From NCBI RefSeq assembly GCF_002007215.1, contig NZ_MUHX01000003.1:1-64000 (forward strand): DNA of 64,000 nt, in the 5' to 3' direction. The notes beneath the pieces were generated by a model. It was given only the letters and a program-made list of their open reading frames with translations. It was not told the origin of the DNA and did no database searches. The stretch comes from Pyramidobacter sp. C12-8 (lineage in GTDB: Bacteria > Synergistota > Synergistia > Synergistales > Dethiosulfovibrionaceae). The position numbers and the translations under genes were made by a program. Position 1 is the first letter of the stretch. Every line of letters begins with the position of its first letter. This document shows positions 42,786 through 51,370 of the stretch, piece by piece.

Positions 42786-44507
42786 CTAGACCCCCTTCCG
42801 GTCGCGGGTAAGATAGGTGACGACGGCGTTGCAGACGATGATCAGCAGGATCGCCACCGAGCCGAGCGCGGCCGCCTGCGGCATCATGCCGGCGTCGCGC
42901 AGCGAATAGATCTGCACGCCCAGCGTGCGCGTGTAAGGGCCGTAGAGCAGCACCGAGGTGGTGACTTCGCGCATGGCGGGCAAAAAGATCAGGAAGAACC
43001 CGGCCACCATGGCGGGGCGGATCAGCGGCAGCGTCACGTCCTTGAGGCTCTCGGTGTGCGAGGCGCCGCACGCGCGCGCCGCTTCCTCGAGCGAGGGATG
43101 GACCTGCAGCAGCGCCGCCGAGGAACTCTTCATCGAGAAGGACAGATAGCGCGCCAGATAGGCGACGAGGATGATCCAGATCGTGTTGTACAAGCTGATG
43201 CCGCCGAGGCTGCCCGACCAGGCGAGGATGACGCCGACGGCCAGCACCGTGCCGGGGATCGAATACGGCAGCACCGAAAGCACCTCGAGGACGCCGCGCC
43301 CGCGCGGGCGGATCTTCTGCACCACGTAGGCGATCAGCGTGCCCAGGAACATGCAGACGACGCCGGCCGTGGACGAGGCGAACAGCGAGTTCTTGATCGA
43401 GGCGAAGGTTCCCGAGGCCGAAAAAACTTTAACGTAGTTGTTGAGCGTGAAGTTCTTGGGAATTAGCGGCAGGCCGTAGGCCTTGACCAGGCCGACCAGG
43501 AAGATCATCACCAGCGGCACGACGACGATCATGACCAGCGTCGCGACGGCGAGGATCAGCAGCGGGATCCTGGAGCCGCGCAGCTTGATCAGCGTCGGGC
43601 GCATCGACTTGCCCTTGATGATGTCGTAACTGCCGGCGCTGAGCACCTTTTTCTGCACGATCAGGGCGGCGGACACGACGACCACCAGCAGGATCGACAG
43701 CGCCGCGCCCTGGCGGATGCCTTCGAAACTGCCTTCGGCGCGCTGGATCGTGTCGAAGATCTGCGTCGGCAGCGTGAATATCCCCTGCGAGAAGCCGAGG
43801 ATCGACGGCACGCCGAAATGCGCCAGCGACGAGATCAGGATCAGCAGCGCTCCGGCGGAGATGGCCGGCAGCACCAGCGGCAGCGTGATCTTGCGGATCA
43901 CGGTCATCTGCCGCGCGCCGGCGATGCGGGCGCATTCCTCCAGCGTCGGATCCATGCGCTCGAGCGCGCTGACCACCTGCATGAAGACGAACGGGAAATA
44001 ATAGGAAATTTCCACGAAGACGATGCCCCACACCGAGTTGATGTTGAACGGCGCGCCGGCGAGGCCGAACGCGCGCACCAGCCAGCGGTTCAGGTAGCCC
44101 GAACGGCCGTTGAGCAGCAAGTCCCAGGCCATGGCCCCCAAAAACGGCGGGAACATGTAGGGGATGCTGAACAGCGCGCGCATCAGCCCCTTGGCGGGAA
44201 TGTCGCTGCGCCCCAGCAGCCAGGCGTAGAACACGCCCATGACCGTGCCGAACAGCGTCACCCAGAAGGCGATCTTGACCGTATTCCACATCGAACCGAG
44301 CGTCTTCGGGTCGAGCAGCTGGCTTGCGAACAGCGAAGGGTCGAAGCGCCCCTGATAGAAAAAGGCGTGGTACACGATCATGAAGATGGGGATGACGACG
44401 ATCACCAGCAGCAGCGCGAAGCTGAGCAGCGTCATCGCCCCGTCGAGGCTGAAGCGGCGGCCGTCGAGCGCCGCCAGATCTCTGTTTCTGCGCAGGCCGA
44501 GTCTCAT
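42786..44507 (-). CDS. ABC importer permease with two fused transport domains (FbpB type)
   Basis: 573 residues and about 12 membrane segments. Two EAA loops are visible: one around EECARIAGARQMTVIRKITLP (split by the G) and one around EEAARACGASHTESLKDVTLP, as in ferric/phosphonate-type permeases where two domains are fused. Its ATG overlaps the stop of ATPase 2 (ATGA) and AGGAGG precedes it. A long upstream open frame on the same strand overlaps ATPase 2 and is not real. Confidence 0.93.
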   Translation of the reverse strand: MRLGLRRNRDLAALDGRRFSLDGAMTLLSFALLLVIVVIPIFMIVYHAFFYQGRFDPSLFASQLLDPKTLGSMWNTVKIAFWVTLFGTVMGVFYAWLLGRSDIPAKGLMRALFSIPYMFPPFLGAMAWDLLLNGRSGYLNRWLVRAFGLAGAPFNINSVWGIVFVEISYYFPFVFMQVVSALERMDPTLEECARIAGARQMTVIRKITLPLVLPAISAGALLILISSLAHFGVPSILGFSQGIFTLPTQIFDTIQRAEGSFEGIRQGAALSILLVVVVSAALIVQKKVLSAGSYDIIKGKSMRPTLIKLRGSRIPLLILAVATLVMIVVVPLVMIFLVGLVKAYGLPLIPKNFTLNNYVKVFSASGTFASIKNSLFASSTAGVVCMFLGTLIAYVVQKIRPRGRGVLEVLSVLPYSIPGTVLAVGVILAWSGSLGGISLYNTIWIILVAYLARYLSFSMKSSSAALLQVHPSLEEAARACGASHTESLKDVTLPLIRPAMVAGFFLIFLPAMREVTTSVLLYGPYTRTLGVQIYSLRDAGMMPQAAALGSVAILLIIVCNAVVTYLTRDRKGV

Positions 44508-45592
44508 GCCGACGCCTCCTTTTTCGCTTCGTAGTAACGGGGATTGAGCAGACGCAGCCCCACTTCGTCCCCCGCCTTTGCGACGCCGTGCCGAACCGCG
44601 TCGAGCGTGCTCTGTTGCACGCGCAGTTCGCGCGCGCCCAGCGCGACGCGGTAATCGTACTCGCTGCCGAGGAACGTGCGCCGCTCCACGCGGGCGCGCA
44701 GCGGCGAGGCGGCGTCGAAAACGACGTCGTTGGGACGCACCCCCAGATCGACGCCGCGGCTTGGATCGAGCCCCGCGGGAAGCTCCCCTTCCCACGGCGC
44801 GACGCCCGCGCCGGTGTCCAGTCCCAGGCCGCCGCCCAGCGCGACGACGGGAATGAAGTTCGACACGCCGATGAACTCGAACGCGAAACGGTTGGCCGGG
44901 CGCAGGATGATGTCCTCGTCCGTGCCGACCTGGCACAGCGAGCCGTCCTGCTGCATGACGGCCATCCTGTCGCAGAGCTGCAGCGCCGACTGCTGATCGT
45001 GGGTGATGTAAAGGATCGTCGTGCCCAGATTGCGCTGGATCTCGCGGATCTCGATCAGCATCTGCTCGCGCAGCTTGGCGTCGAGGTTGGTGATCGGCTC
45101 GTCCATGACGATCAGGCCGCCGTCGCACACCAGCGCGCGGGCGATGGCGACGCGCTGCTGCTGGCCGCCCGAAAGCTGGCTGGGCAGGTGGGCGGCGTAT
45201 TCCGTCATGTTGACCTGCGAGAGGGCGTGCGTGGCCCGTTTTTCCGCCTCGTCTCTGGGGACGCGGCGTTTCCTGAGCGGATAAAGCACGTTTTCCTTCA
45301 CGGTCATGTGCGGCCACACGGCGTAATCCTGAAAGACGATGCCGATGTTGCGCCGTTCCACGGGAACGTTGATCCGCTTTTCGGCGCTGAAGAGGCACTC
45401 GTCCCCCACGTAGATCTCTCCCGTCCGCGGCTTGTTCAGCCCCAGAAGGCAGCGGGCCAGCGTGGTCTTGCCGCAGCCCGAGGGGCCGACGAGGCAGAGG
45501 ATCTGTCCGTCTTCCACTTCGAGGCTGAAATTTTTGAAGATGTCGCGCTCGCCGTAACGGAAGGAGACGTTTCTGAAGATGACTTTGCCCAT
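44504..45592 (-). CDS. ABC importer ATPase (Fe3+ type), copy 2
   Basis: 362 residues. Walker A GPSGCGKTTL (about 36-45), VFQDYAVWPHM, LSGGQQQRVAIARAL, LIVMDEPITNLD (Pro-Ile where copy 1 has Pro-Leu), ITHDQQS and a C-terminal TOBE region. It differs clearly from copy 1, so the importer may use an ATPase heterodimer. The ATG at 45592 follows AGGAGGAG. Confidence 0.93.
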   Translation of the reverse strand: MGKVIFRNVSFRYGERDIFKNFSLEVEDGQILCLVGPSGCGKTTLARCLLGLNKPRTGEIYVGDECLFSAEKRINVPVERRNIGIVFQDYAVWPHMTVKENVLYPLRKRRVPRDEAEKRATHALSQVNMTEYAAHLPSQLSGGQQQRVAIARALVCDGGLIVMDEPITNLDAKLREQMLIEIREIQRNLGTTILYITHDQQSALQLCDRMAVMQQDGSLCQVGTDEDIILRPANRFAFEFIGVSNFIPVVALGGGLGLDTGAGVAPWEGELPAGLDPSRGVDLGVRPNDVVFDAASPLRARVERRTFLGSEYDYRVALGARELRVQQSTLDAVRHGVAKAGDEVGLRLLNPRYYEAKKEASA

Positions 45593-45625
45593 AAAACTCC
45601 TCCTGGTTGAAAGATTGTACAAAAA

Positions 45626-45651
45626 TGGGGGCAACTGACGCTGCCCCCATG
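45626..45651 (-). terminator. Attenuating hairpin between binding-protein and ATPase genes
   Basis: ATGGGGGCA/TGCCCCCAT with a loop, followed on the minus strand by TTTTTG. It lies between the binding-protein gene and ATPase 2, so it should let more binding protein than ATPase and permease be made. Confidence 0.75.
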
Positions 45652-45682
45652 GATCGTTTTTTCGTTTGGAACGGAGCGGCGT

Positions 45683-46660
45683 TTAGCGGAAGATCTTGTC
45701 GAACGCCGCGGCGTTCTCCTTCTGCTTGGCGACCACTTCGGCCATGTCGCTGTCCATGGCCTTGGCGGCGATGGCGGCCACGTCGGCGCTCTGCTCCACG
45801 TCGCTGCGCACGGAGAGCAGATTGTTGGCGACGAGGATCTCCTGCCCTTCCTTGGAAAGGATGAAATCGTAGAGCAGCTTGCCGTTGGCTTCGTTCTTGC
45901 AGTCCTTGACCAGTCCGATGGGGCTGAAGATGGAAACCGTGTCCTCGGGATAGACGAAGGCGATCGGCGAGCCTTCCTTGATCAGGTTGGCGGTGACGTA
46001 GTCGAGGCACACGCCCAGCTTGTAGGCGCCGGCCGCGACCTGATTGTGCGTGGCGGTGGTGCCGCTTTCGAAGTAGCACTTGTTGGCCTTGAGCTTTTCC
46101 ATGAACGGCGCGCCGTACTTGGCGTTGGCCATGATCGCGTTGCGCCAGTACTTGGTGGTGCCGGCGGTGTTGGGGTCGGTCATCACGACCTGGTCGTTCC
46201 ACTTTGGGTCGCAGAGGTCGTTCCACGTCTTGGGCGCGTCGGCGGCTTCGACGTTGAGCGTGTTGTAGGCGATGCCCATGTTCATCATGCGCGCGCCGGT
46301 GTAATAGCCCTCGGCGTCGATGAACGCCTTGTCGATCTTTTCCGCTTCGGGCGAACTGTACTTCTGCAGGATGCCCTGCGCCTTGAACGACACGTAGTTG
46401 GTCGGGTCGCCGACCCAGATGATGTCGGCGTCGACGCGGCCGGCCTGAGCTTCGGTGGCGATCTTGGTCATGACCTTGCCGGTGCCGGCGAAGTAATACT
46501 CCATGGTGACGCCGGGATACTTCTTTTCGAAGCCCTGTTTGATGGCGATCAGCTGGTCTTCCTGCATCGAGGAGTAGAGCATGACCGTTCCGGAAGGCTC
46601 GGCGGCGGCGCAGGCCGCGAAGGCCAGGCTGAACGCGAACGCAGCGATGTACTTTTTCAT
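45683..46660 (-). CDS. ABC importer substrate-binding protein (Fe3+/phosphonate type)
   Basis: 325 residues with a signal peptide ending near AACAAAEPSG. The mature part (VMLYSSMQEDQLIAIKQGFEKKYPGV is split by the SSM-ED motif) belongs to the type-2 periplasmic-binding fold, family of iron(III) and 2-aminoethylphosphonate binding proteins. A conserved VWVGDPTNYV-like core, YNTLNV and the AAGAYKLGVCLDY loop follow. A Cys near the cleavage site could carry a lipid, but a standard lipobox is not clear. AAGGAGG precedes the ATG. Iron is the likeliest substrate, but not proven. Confidence 0.9.
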   Translation of the reverse strand: MKKYIAAFAFSLAFAACAAAEPSGTVMLYSSMQEDQLIAIKQGFEKKYPGVTMEYYFAGTGKVMTKIATEAQAGRVDADIIWVGDPTNYVSFKAQGILQKYSSPEAEKIDKAFIDAEGYYTGARMMNMGIAYNTLNVEAADAPKTWNDLCDPKWNDQVVMTDPNTAGTTKYWRNAIMANAKYGAPFMEKLKANKCYFESGTTATHNQVAAGAYKLGVCLDYVTANLIKEGSPIAFVYPEDTVSIFSPIGLVKDCKNEANGKLLYDFILSKEGQEILVANNLLSVRSDVEQSADVAAIAAKAMDSDMAEVVAKQKENAAAFDKIFR

Positions 46661-47045
46661 GATGACGTTTTCCTCCTTGGGATCGTTTTTGGCGAATTGC
46701 CGGAACGCGGCGGGCGGGCTCCGGCGAATGGCTCGATTATAGCATATCGGAGCGATTTTAAAACAAAAAATTGCGGCTCCGTTCGTTCGCGTAAAGCGTC
46801 GAAATTTCGTCGGTCATCCCGTTTCGGAAAAACTTTTTGTCCGAAACGGCCCCGTCAGACGGGAAAATCATGCTGATCCTTGATGTTTGCCGGGCGTTGC
46901 GAGGAAATTCAGTCGCTCGCAGTCCCTCGTGTGCGGATTTTTGATTGAGAAAGAGTATCAATTGATTTCCGTCCATGGGTGACGTTGAAAAATATCGTTG
47001 TTCAGTTATAATCATTATGCAGACTGTAAATTTCGGGAGGCCACC
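46661..47045. other. Divergent control region between ABC importer and dehydratase-type pair
   Basis: It holds a weak minus-strand promoter (-10 TATAAT complement at 46736-46741) and a better plus-strand one (46985-47012). No gene is seen. I find no convincing Fur box, which would be expected for an iron importer. Confidence 0.5.
46985..47012 (+). promoter_or_regulatory. Promoter of the dehydratase-type pair
   Basis: TTGAAA (46985-46990) and TATAAT (47007-47012) with a 16-base spacer, 33 bases before the activator ATG. Confidence 0.65.
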
Positions 47046-47816
47046 ATGAAGTTCGTGCTGGGAATCGACATCGGCTCCACCGCCGTCAAGGGGGTCCTGT
47101 ACGCCGGCGAGGCGCTGCAGTGGGGGCTCGCGCCGACGGGCTGGAGCCCGCGCGACGCGGGCGAGGCCATGATCGCGGAGCTGCTGCGGCGGCGCGAACT
47201 GAGCGAAGGGGATCTGGCCGCGCTGATCTCGACGGGGTACGGCCGCCGCGCGCTGACGGCCGCCACGAAGCAGGTCACGGAGATCACCTGCCACGCCCGC
47301 GGCGCGCACGAGCTGTGCCCGCAGGCGCGCACGGTGCTCGACATCGGCGGGCAGGACAGCAAGGTGATCCTGCTCGACGAGCGGGGCGGCGTGGTGGATT
47401 TCGCGATGAACGACAAGTGCGCCGCGGGAACGGGGCGCTTTTTTCAGGTGCTCAGCCACGCGCTGGACTACGACGTCGAGAGCTTCGGCGCCGTTCCGGC
47501 CGACGGGCCGGTGGAGCCGCTGTCGAGCATGTGCACCGTCTTCGCCGAGAGCGAAGTGATCGGCAACCTGGCCCGCGGCGTGCCGCGCGAAAACATCGTG
47601 CGCGGTCTGCTGAAGAGCATCGCCTCGCGGTCGGCGGGGATGCTCGCCAAAGTGGGGATGAAGCCGCCGCTGTTTTTCTCCGGCGGCCTGTCGCGCAGCC
47701 CGTCGCTGCGGACGTTTTTGGAAAAGGAGCTGGACTGCCCCGTGCAGGTCCACGAAAAATCGCAATTCGCCGGCGCGCTCGGCGCCGCGCTGATTGGCTG
47801 GGGGGCCATCGAATGA
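47046..47816 (+). CDS. ATP-dependent activator of 2-hydroxyacyl-CoA dehydratase/double-cubane protein (HgdC/YjiL type)
   Basis: 256 residues of the ASKHA ATPase family. GIDIGSTAVKGV near the N-terminus binds phosphate and DIGGQDSKVI (about 101-110) is the second nucleotide motif. NDKCAAGTGRFF (about 123) and SSMCTVFAESEV (about 159) give the two cysteines that hold a [4Fe-4S] cluster between two subunits. It uses ATP to push a low-potential electron into its partner. The ATG at 47046 follows GGGAGG; the next gene's ATG overlaps its stop. Confidence 0.94.
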   Translation: MKFVLGIDIGSTAVKGVLYAGEALQWGLAPTGWSPRDAGEAMIAELLRRRELSEGDLAALISTGYGRRALTAATKQVTEITCHARGAHELCPQARTVLDIGGQDSKVILLDERGGVVDFAMNDKCAAGTGRFFQVLSHALDYDVESFGAVPADGPVEPLSSMCTVFAESEVIGNLARGVPRENIVRGLLKSIASRSAGMLAKVGMKPPLFFSGGLSRSPSLRTFLEKELDCPVQVHEKSQFAGALGAALIGWGAIE

Positions 47817-48955
47817 GAACGATCGAAGAGATTGTCGAGGGGATGAGGGAGCACGCCAAGGACGGTCCGGTGCTCATCAAGGAACTGAGCGAAAAGGGCG
47901 TGCCCATCGTCGGCACCTACTGCACATTCGTGCCGTGGGAGATCATCCACGCCGCCGGCGCCGTGTCGGCGACGCTGTGTTCGCGCAGCCAGAAGCCCAT
48001 CGCCGCCGCCGAGGAGCGCCTGCCGCGCAACCTCTGCCCGCTGATCAAGGCCAGTTACGGCCACGCCATGACCGACACCTGCCCGTACTTCCACTTCTGC
48101 GGCCTGGTCGTCGCCGAGACGACCTGCGACGGCAAGAAGAAGATGTTCGAACTGCTCAACGACATCAGGCCGGTCTACACGATCCAGCTGCCGCAACGCG
48201 GCGACCGTCCCGAAGACCTGGAGATCATGAAGAAGGAGTTCCGGCTCTTCGTGGAAGAGATGGAGCGTTTCACCGGCCACAAGATCGCCGACGACGATTT
48301 GCGCGCCGCCATCCGCCTGCGCAACCGCGAGCGCACGGCCCTGCGTGGGCTGTGGTCGCTGGCCGAGCTGGAGAATCCGCCGCTGACCGGACACGAAATG
48401 TGGGAATTCGGCGAGTACATGAGCTTCCATTTCGACAAGGAAGCCGCCGTCGCCTGGCTCGAACGGCAGGTCGCCGACCTGCGCGCCGCCGTCGCCGCGG
48501 GCGAAGACCGCGGCCTCGGCAAAAAGCCGCGCGTGATGGTTACCGGCTGCCCGATCAGCGGCGCCACCAAGGTGATCGACGCCGTCGAGGCGGCCGGCGG
48601 ACTGGTGGCCTGCTACGAGAACTGCGGCGGCGAGAAAGAACTTCGCTACCTCGTCGACGAAGACAAGGATCCGCTCGAGGCGCTGGCCGAAAAGTACCTC
48701 GGCATCGGCTGTTCGATCATGAGCCCCAACGAGGCGCGTCTGAACGCGATCGGCTATCTGGCCGGCCTCTACCGCGTCGACGGCGTGCTCGACATGACGC
48801 TGACGTCGTGCCACACGTACGCCGTCGAAACGTACCGCGTGCGCGAGTTCGTGCACGGCCTCGGCAAAAGCTATCTGGCCGTGGAGACCGACTTCTCCGA
48901 GAACGACAAGGAACAGCTGGCCACGCGCATCGGCGCGTTCATCGAGATGCTCTGA
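47813..48955 (+). CDS. Double-cubane-type reductase / HgdB-like protein (YjiM family)
   Basis: 380 residues of the 2-hydroxyglutaryl-CoA dehydratase D-component superfamily. Cysteines suited to Fe-S clusters are in GTYCTFVPWE (about 37), LPRNLCPLIKA (about 73), DTCPYFHFC (about 88-94), ENCGGEKE (about 267), GIGCSIMSP and TSCHTYAVE. Dehydratases need two such subunits; here only one gene stands beside the activator, as in E. coli yjiM-yjiL and in the Carboxydothermus double-cubane cluster protein pair. It probably reduces a small or acyl substrate with ATP-energised electrons. The true substrate is unknown. Confidence 0.85.
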   Translation: MRTIEEIVEGMREHAKDGPVLIKELSEKGVPIVGTYCTFVPWEIIHAAGAVSATLCSRSQKPIAAAEERLPRNLCPLIKASYGHAMTDTCPYFHFCGLVVAETTCDGKKKMFELLNDIRPVYTIQLPQRGDRPEDLEIMKKEFRLFVEEMERFTGHKIADDDLRAAIRLRNRERTALRGLWSLAELENPPLTGHEMWEFGEYMSFHFDKEAAVAWLERQVADLRAAVAAGEDRGLGKKPRVMVTGCPISGATKVIDAVEAAGGLVACYENCGGEKELRYLVDEDKDPLEALAEKYLGIGCSIMSPNEARLNAIGYLAGLYRVDGVLDMTLTSCHTYAVETYRVREFVHGLGKSYLAVETDFSENDKEQLATRIGAFIEML

Positions 48956-48973
48956 TACCGACGCTGGAAATGT

Positions 48974-49020
48974 GGCGGAGCGGAGAACCGTTTTTTTGCG
49001 GTCCTCCGCTCCGTTTTTTT
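48974..49020 (+). terminator. Terminator after the dehydratase-type pair
   Basis: CGGAGCGGA.../...TCCGCTCCG arms enclosing a T-rich loop, then seven T. Strong, 18 bases beyond the stop. Confidence 0.92.
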
Positions 49021-49083
49021 GCGCGGCGTTGTGGTTTTCGCGCTTTCCGTATTATAATCAGCCCCGACAGGAGGGCTTTTCCC

Positions 49084-49310
49084 ATGGAAAAAGTTCTTCG
49101 CCGGGGGCGCGTTTGGCGCGCTTTCTGCTGGCGCCCGTTCTCGCGCCGCTGCTTTTGGCGCCGGCGGTCTCGACAGCCGTCCGGGAATGCCGGACATCAC
49201 GCTGCACGGTTCCGGTCGTGTGGCCGGTTCCGACCGGCGCCTCGGGCGGCATCAGCGCAGTTTGAACGGCTCGTTTCCCCTGCGCTGGGATATGTGATTT
49301 CGACTCAGCG
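49084..49310 (+). pseudogene. Remnant of an exported SIMPL-domain-like protein
   Basis: AGGAGGG and ATG at 49084 are well placed, but no frame stays open as one protein. Moving between frames, one reads KKFFAGGAF, then a signal-like LARFLLAPVLAPLLLAPAV, then PDITLHGSGRVAGS, which resembles the start of exported SIMPL (DUF541) proteins. At least two frameshifts would be needed and the rest of the domain is gone. The reading is tentative. Confidence 0.35.
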
Positions 49311-49346
49311 TATTGAACCAGCCTGGCAACTGTATCGAGATGGAAA

Positions 49347-49362
49347 TGTTCCTCGTGGAACA
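49347..49362. promoter_or_regulatory. parS: parS-like site 6 (one mismatch)
   Basis: TGTTCCTCGTGGAACA differs from the other six copies at one central base. ParB usually tolerates some changes, but the central CACGTG step matters, so this may be weak. Confidence 0.6.
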
Positions 49363-49433
49363 TCGTTTTTTCAAAAACAGGGCCGTGCCGAAGCCTCCGC
49401 CCCGTGTGTCGCCCCGGCCTGTCGAGGCGGGGC

Positions 49434-49811
49434 TCAGCGGCGTGCGCCGAGCTCCGACAGCAGCCATTCTTTGAGCACGACCGCCTGGTTGCGGTCAGCG
49501 TCTTTGGCGCCGAACAGCAGCGTCACGTCCCCTTCCTTCAGGCGCTCGCGGCAAAGTTCCGCGAATGCCGCTGCGGCGGGGCTGCCCGCCAGTTCGGCCA
49601 GATAGTCGGCGCGGAACTTGGCGAAGCGCGCCGGATCGTGGGCGAACCACGTCCGCAGCGCCGCGCTGGGAGCGACCTCCTTGTTCCACAGATCGAGGGC
49701 GGCCTTTTCTTTGGAAAGACCGCGCGGCCACAGCCGGTCCACGAGCGCTCGGAAGCCGTCGTCCGCCTCCGCCGGAAGATACACCCGCTTTGTTTTCACC
49801 ACGTGAAGCAT
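49434..49811 (-). CDS. DUF488 protein (YeaO-like)
   Basis: 125 residues with the family hallmark RVY-...-DRLWPRGLSKEKAALD near 25-42, WFAHDPARFAKFRADY and a final LLFGAKDADRNQAVVLKEWL. The role of the family is not established. GGAGGG precedes the ATG. It is divergent from the Nudix gene. Confidence 0.88.
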   Translation of the reverse strand: MLHVVKTKRVYLPAEADDGFRALVDRLWPRGLSKEKAALDLWNKEVAPSAALRTWFAHDPARFAKFRADYLAELAGSPAAAAFAELCRERLKEGDVTLLFGAKDADRNQAVVLKEWLLSELGARR

Positions 49812-49907
49812 CGCACATCCCTCCTCATCGAACGCCGATGCTCCATTATGAATCTCTTGAGGTTTTTATTCAAGAGATCATTCCGTCACGCACAAGGAGT
49901 TGGGCTC

Positions 49908-50393
49908 ATGAAGATCACCACGCTCTGTTACATGGAACGCGGCGGCCGCTGGCTGATGCTGCACCGCACCGTCAAGGAAAACGACGAGAACCGCGACAAG
50001 TGGATCGGCGTCGGCGGCAAGCTGGAAGAAGGGGAGAGCCCGGAAGACTGCCTGCGCCGCGAGGTGCGCGAAGAAACGGGCTGCGAGCTGACGGAATTTC
50101 GCTTCCGCGGTCTGGTCACGTTCGTGTCCGACCGCTGGGGCACGGAGTACATGTGCCTTTACACCGCCTCCGGCTTTACGGGGCGCCCGCACGGCTGCGA
50201 CGAAGGCGCGCTCGAATGGGTGCCGAAGGACGAAGTCGAGTCGCTCAACCTCTGGGAAGGCGACAAAATATTTTTGCGCTTGCTCGCCGAGGACGCGCCG
50301 TTTTTTTCGCTCAAGCTGCGCTACGAAGGCGAGCGTCTGGCCGAGTGGGTTTTGAACGGCCGCGGCGCTGCGAAGGAGAAACGCGATGAATAA
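49908..50393 (+). CDS. Nudix hydrolase (8-oxo-dGTP diphosphatase-like)
   Basis: 161 residues with a complete Nudix box GGKLEEGESPEDCL-RREV-REETG (about 36-58), with the preceding KWIGVGG typical of the MutT/YtkD group. It should cleave nucleoside diphosphate derivatives, possibly oxidised nucleotides. AAGGAG precedes the ATG at 49908. The HAD gene begins inside its last codons, so they are translated together. Confidence 0.9.
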   Translation: MKITTLCYMERGGRWLMLHRTVKENDENRDKWIGVGGKLEEGESPEDCLRREVREETGCELTEFRFRGLVTFVSDRWGTEYMCLYTASGFTGRPHGCDEGALEWVPKDEVESLNLWEGDKIFLRLLAEDAPFFSLKLRYEGERLAEWVLNGRGAAKEKRDE

Positions 50394-51060
50394 AAGATTC
50401 GCCATCTTCGACATGGACGGCACGCTCGTCGACTCCATGGGCTATTGGCAGCGCATGGAGCGCGAGTATCTGGCCGGGCGCGGCGCTCCCTCCGGGCCGG
50501 CGCTCGAGGCGCTGATCGCCCGCCTCAAGCCGATGACGCTGTACGACGCGGCGCGGACCGTCGTCGCCGAGCTGGGATTTTCGGACACGCCCGAGAGCGT
50601 CGTCGCTGGGATGAACGGCGTCATGCGCCGGCATTACGAGCGCGACGTTTCGCTCAAGCCCGGCGCGGCGGAGTACCTGCGGCGGCTCAACCGCCGCGGC
50701 GCAGCGCTTTGCACCGCTTCGGCCACCAGCGTGCCGCTCGTGAAATTATGCCTGCGCCGCCTCGGCGTCGACTGCGAATTCCGCTTTCTGCTCAGCTGCG
50801 AAGAAGTCGGCGCCAGCAAGAACCGTCCCGACGTGTACCTCGAAGCCGCCCGCCGCCTCGGTTCCGCCCCGGCGGAAACGGCCGTGTTCGAGGATTCGCT
50901 TTCCGCGCTGACGACGGCGAAGAACGCCGGCTTTTACGCCGTTGCCGTCTACGACGCCGCCAGCGCGGCCGACTGGCCGGCGCTGCGGGCTTTGGCCGAC
51001 GAGTGCGTCGTCGACTGGAGCAAAGCGGCCGCTGAACAGCGCGGCTCCGATCCCATATGA
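50386..51060 (+). CDS. HAD-family phosphatase (beta-phosphoglucomutase-like)
   Basis: 224 residues. Motif I FDMDGTLVDS (8-17; nucleophile Asp9), a helical cap, motif II TASAT, Lys in SKNRPDVY and motif III VFEDSLSAL. It hydrolyses a small phosphorylated metabolite. Overlaps the Nudix gene by 8 bases. Confidence 0.9.
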   Translation: MNKRFAIFDMDGTLVDSMGYWQRMEREYLAGRGAPSGPALEALIARLKPMTLYDAARTVVAELGFSDTPESVVAGMNGVMRRHYERDVSLKPGAAEYLRRLNRRGAALCTASATSVPLVKLCLRRLGVDCEFRFLLSCEEVGASKNRPDVYLEAARRLGSAPAETAVFEDSLSALTTAKNAGFYAVAVYDAASAADWPALRALADECVVDWSKAAAEQRGSDPI

Positions 51061-51065
51061 AATGT

Positions 51066-51101
51066 TGAGGCGAGGCGAACCTTGGCGGCTCACCTCGCCT
51101 T
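51066..51101 (+). terminator. Hairpin after the HAD gene
   Basis: AGGCGAGG/CCTCGCCT arms a few bases beyond the stop. The following T-run is weak. Confidence 0.6.
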
Positions 51102-51249
51102 ATCATTTATCGGCCTTGTTTCCACAGGGCGTAAAACCGCCTCCGCAGCGCCTTCCCCGCCGGGCCGGTTTATCCTGTAATATTGAAGACGCGAGCGTTC
51201 TTCATCATGATTCTCCTTCCCTGCGCTTTTCTGTCGCTGAGCGGAATAA

Positions 51250-51306
51250 AAAACGTAAAAGATAATGATTCCTGTTATTGACAAATGAAAAATCCGCCGC
51301 TATAAT
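51250..51306 (+). promoter_or_regulatory. Consensus dps promoter with possible PerR/Fur operator
   Basis: TTGACA (51278-51283) and TATAAT (51301-51306) with a 17-base spacer: a perfect consensus promoter. Just upstream and over the -35 lies GATAATGATTCCTGTTATTG (about 51261-51280), partly palindromic and resembling a Fur/PerR box. The perR-type gene is next in the operon, which fits autoregulation by peroxide. Confidence 0.7.
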
Positions 51307-51370
51307 ACGGTCAGATTCAAAAAAGAGACGCTTTCGTCTCCAACTCAAAAGTCAAACGGAGGAATTTTTC

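Noticed and set aside
42786-46226. 1146-residue version of the permease reaching over ATPase 2 and the binding-protein gene
   Set aside because: Only the last 573 residues resemble a permease; AGGAGG and ATG at 44507 define the true start. The rest is another frame of ATPase 2 and the binding protein.
47120-49605. Two long Arg-rich plus-strand frames over the activator/reductase pair
   Set aside because: Composition is that of out-of-frame GC-rich DNA; the overlapping frames have clear family motifs.
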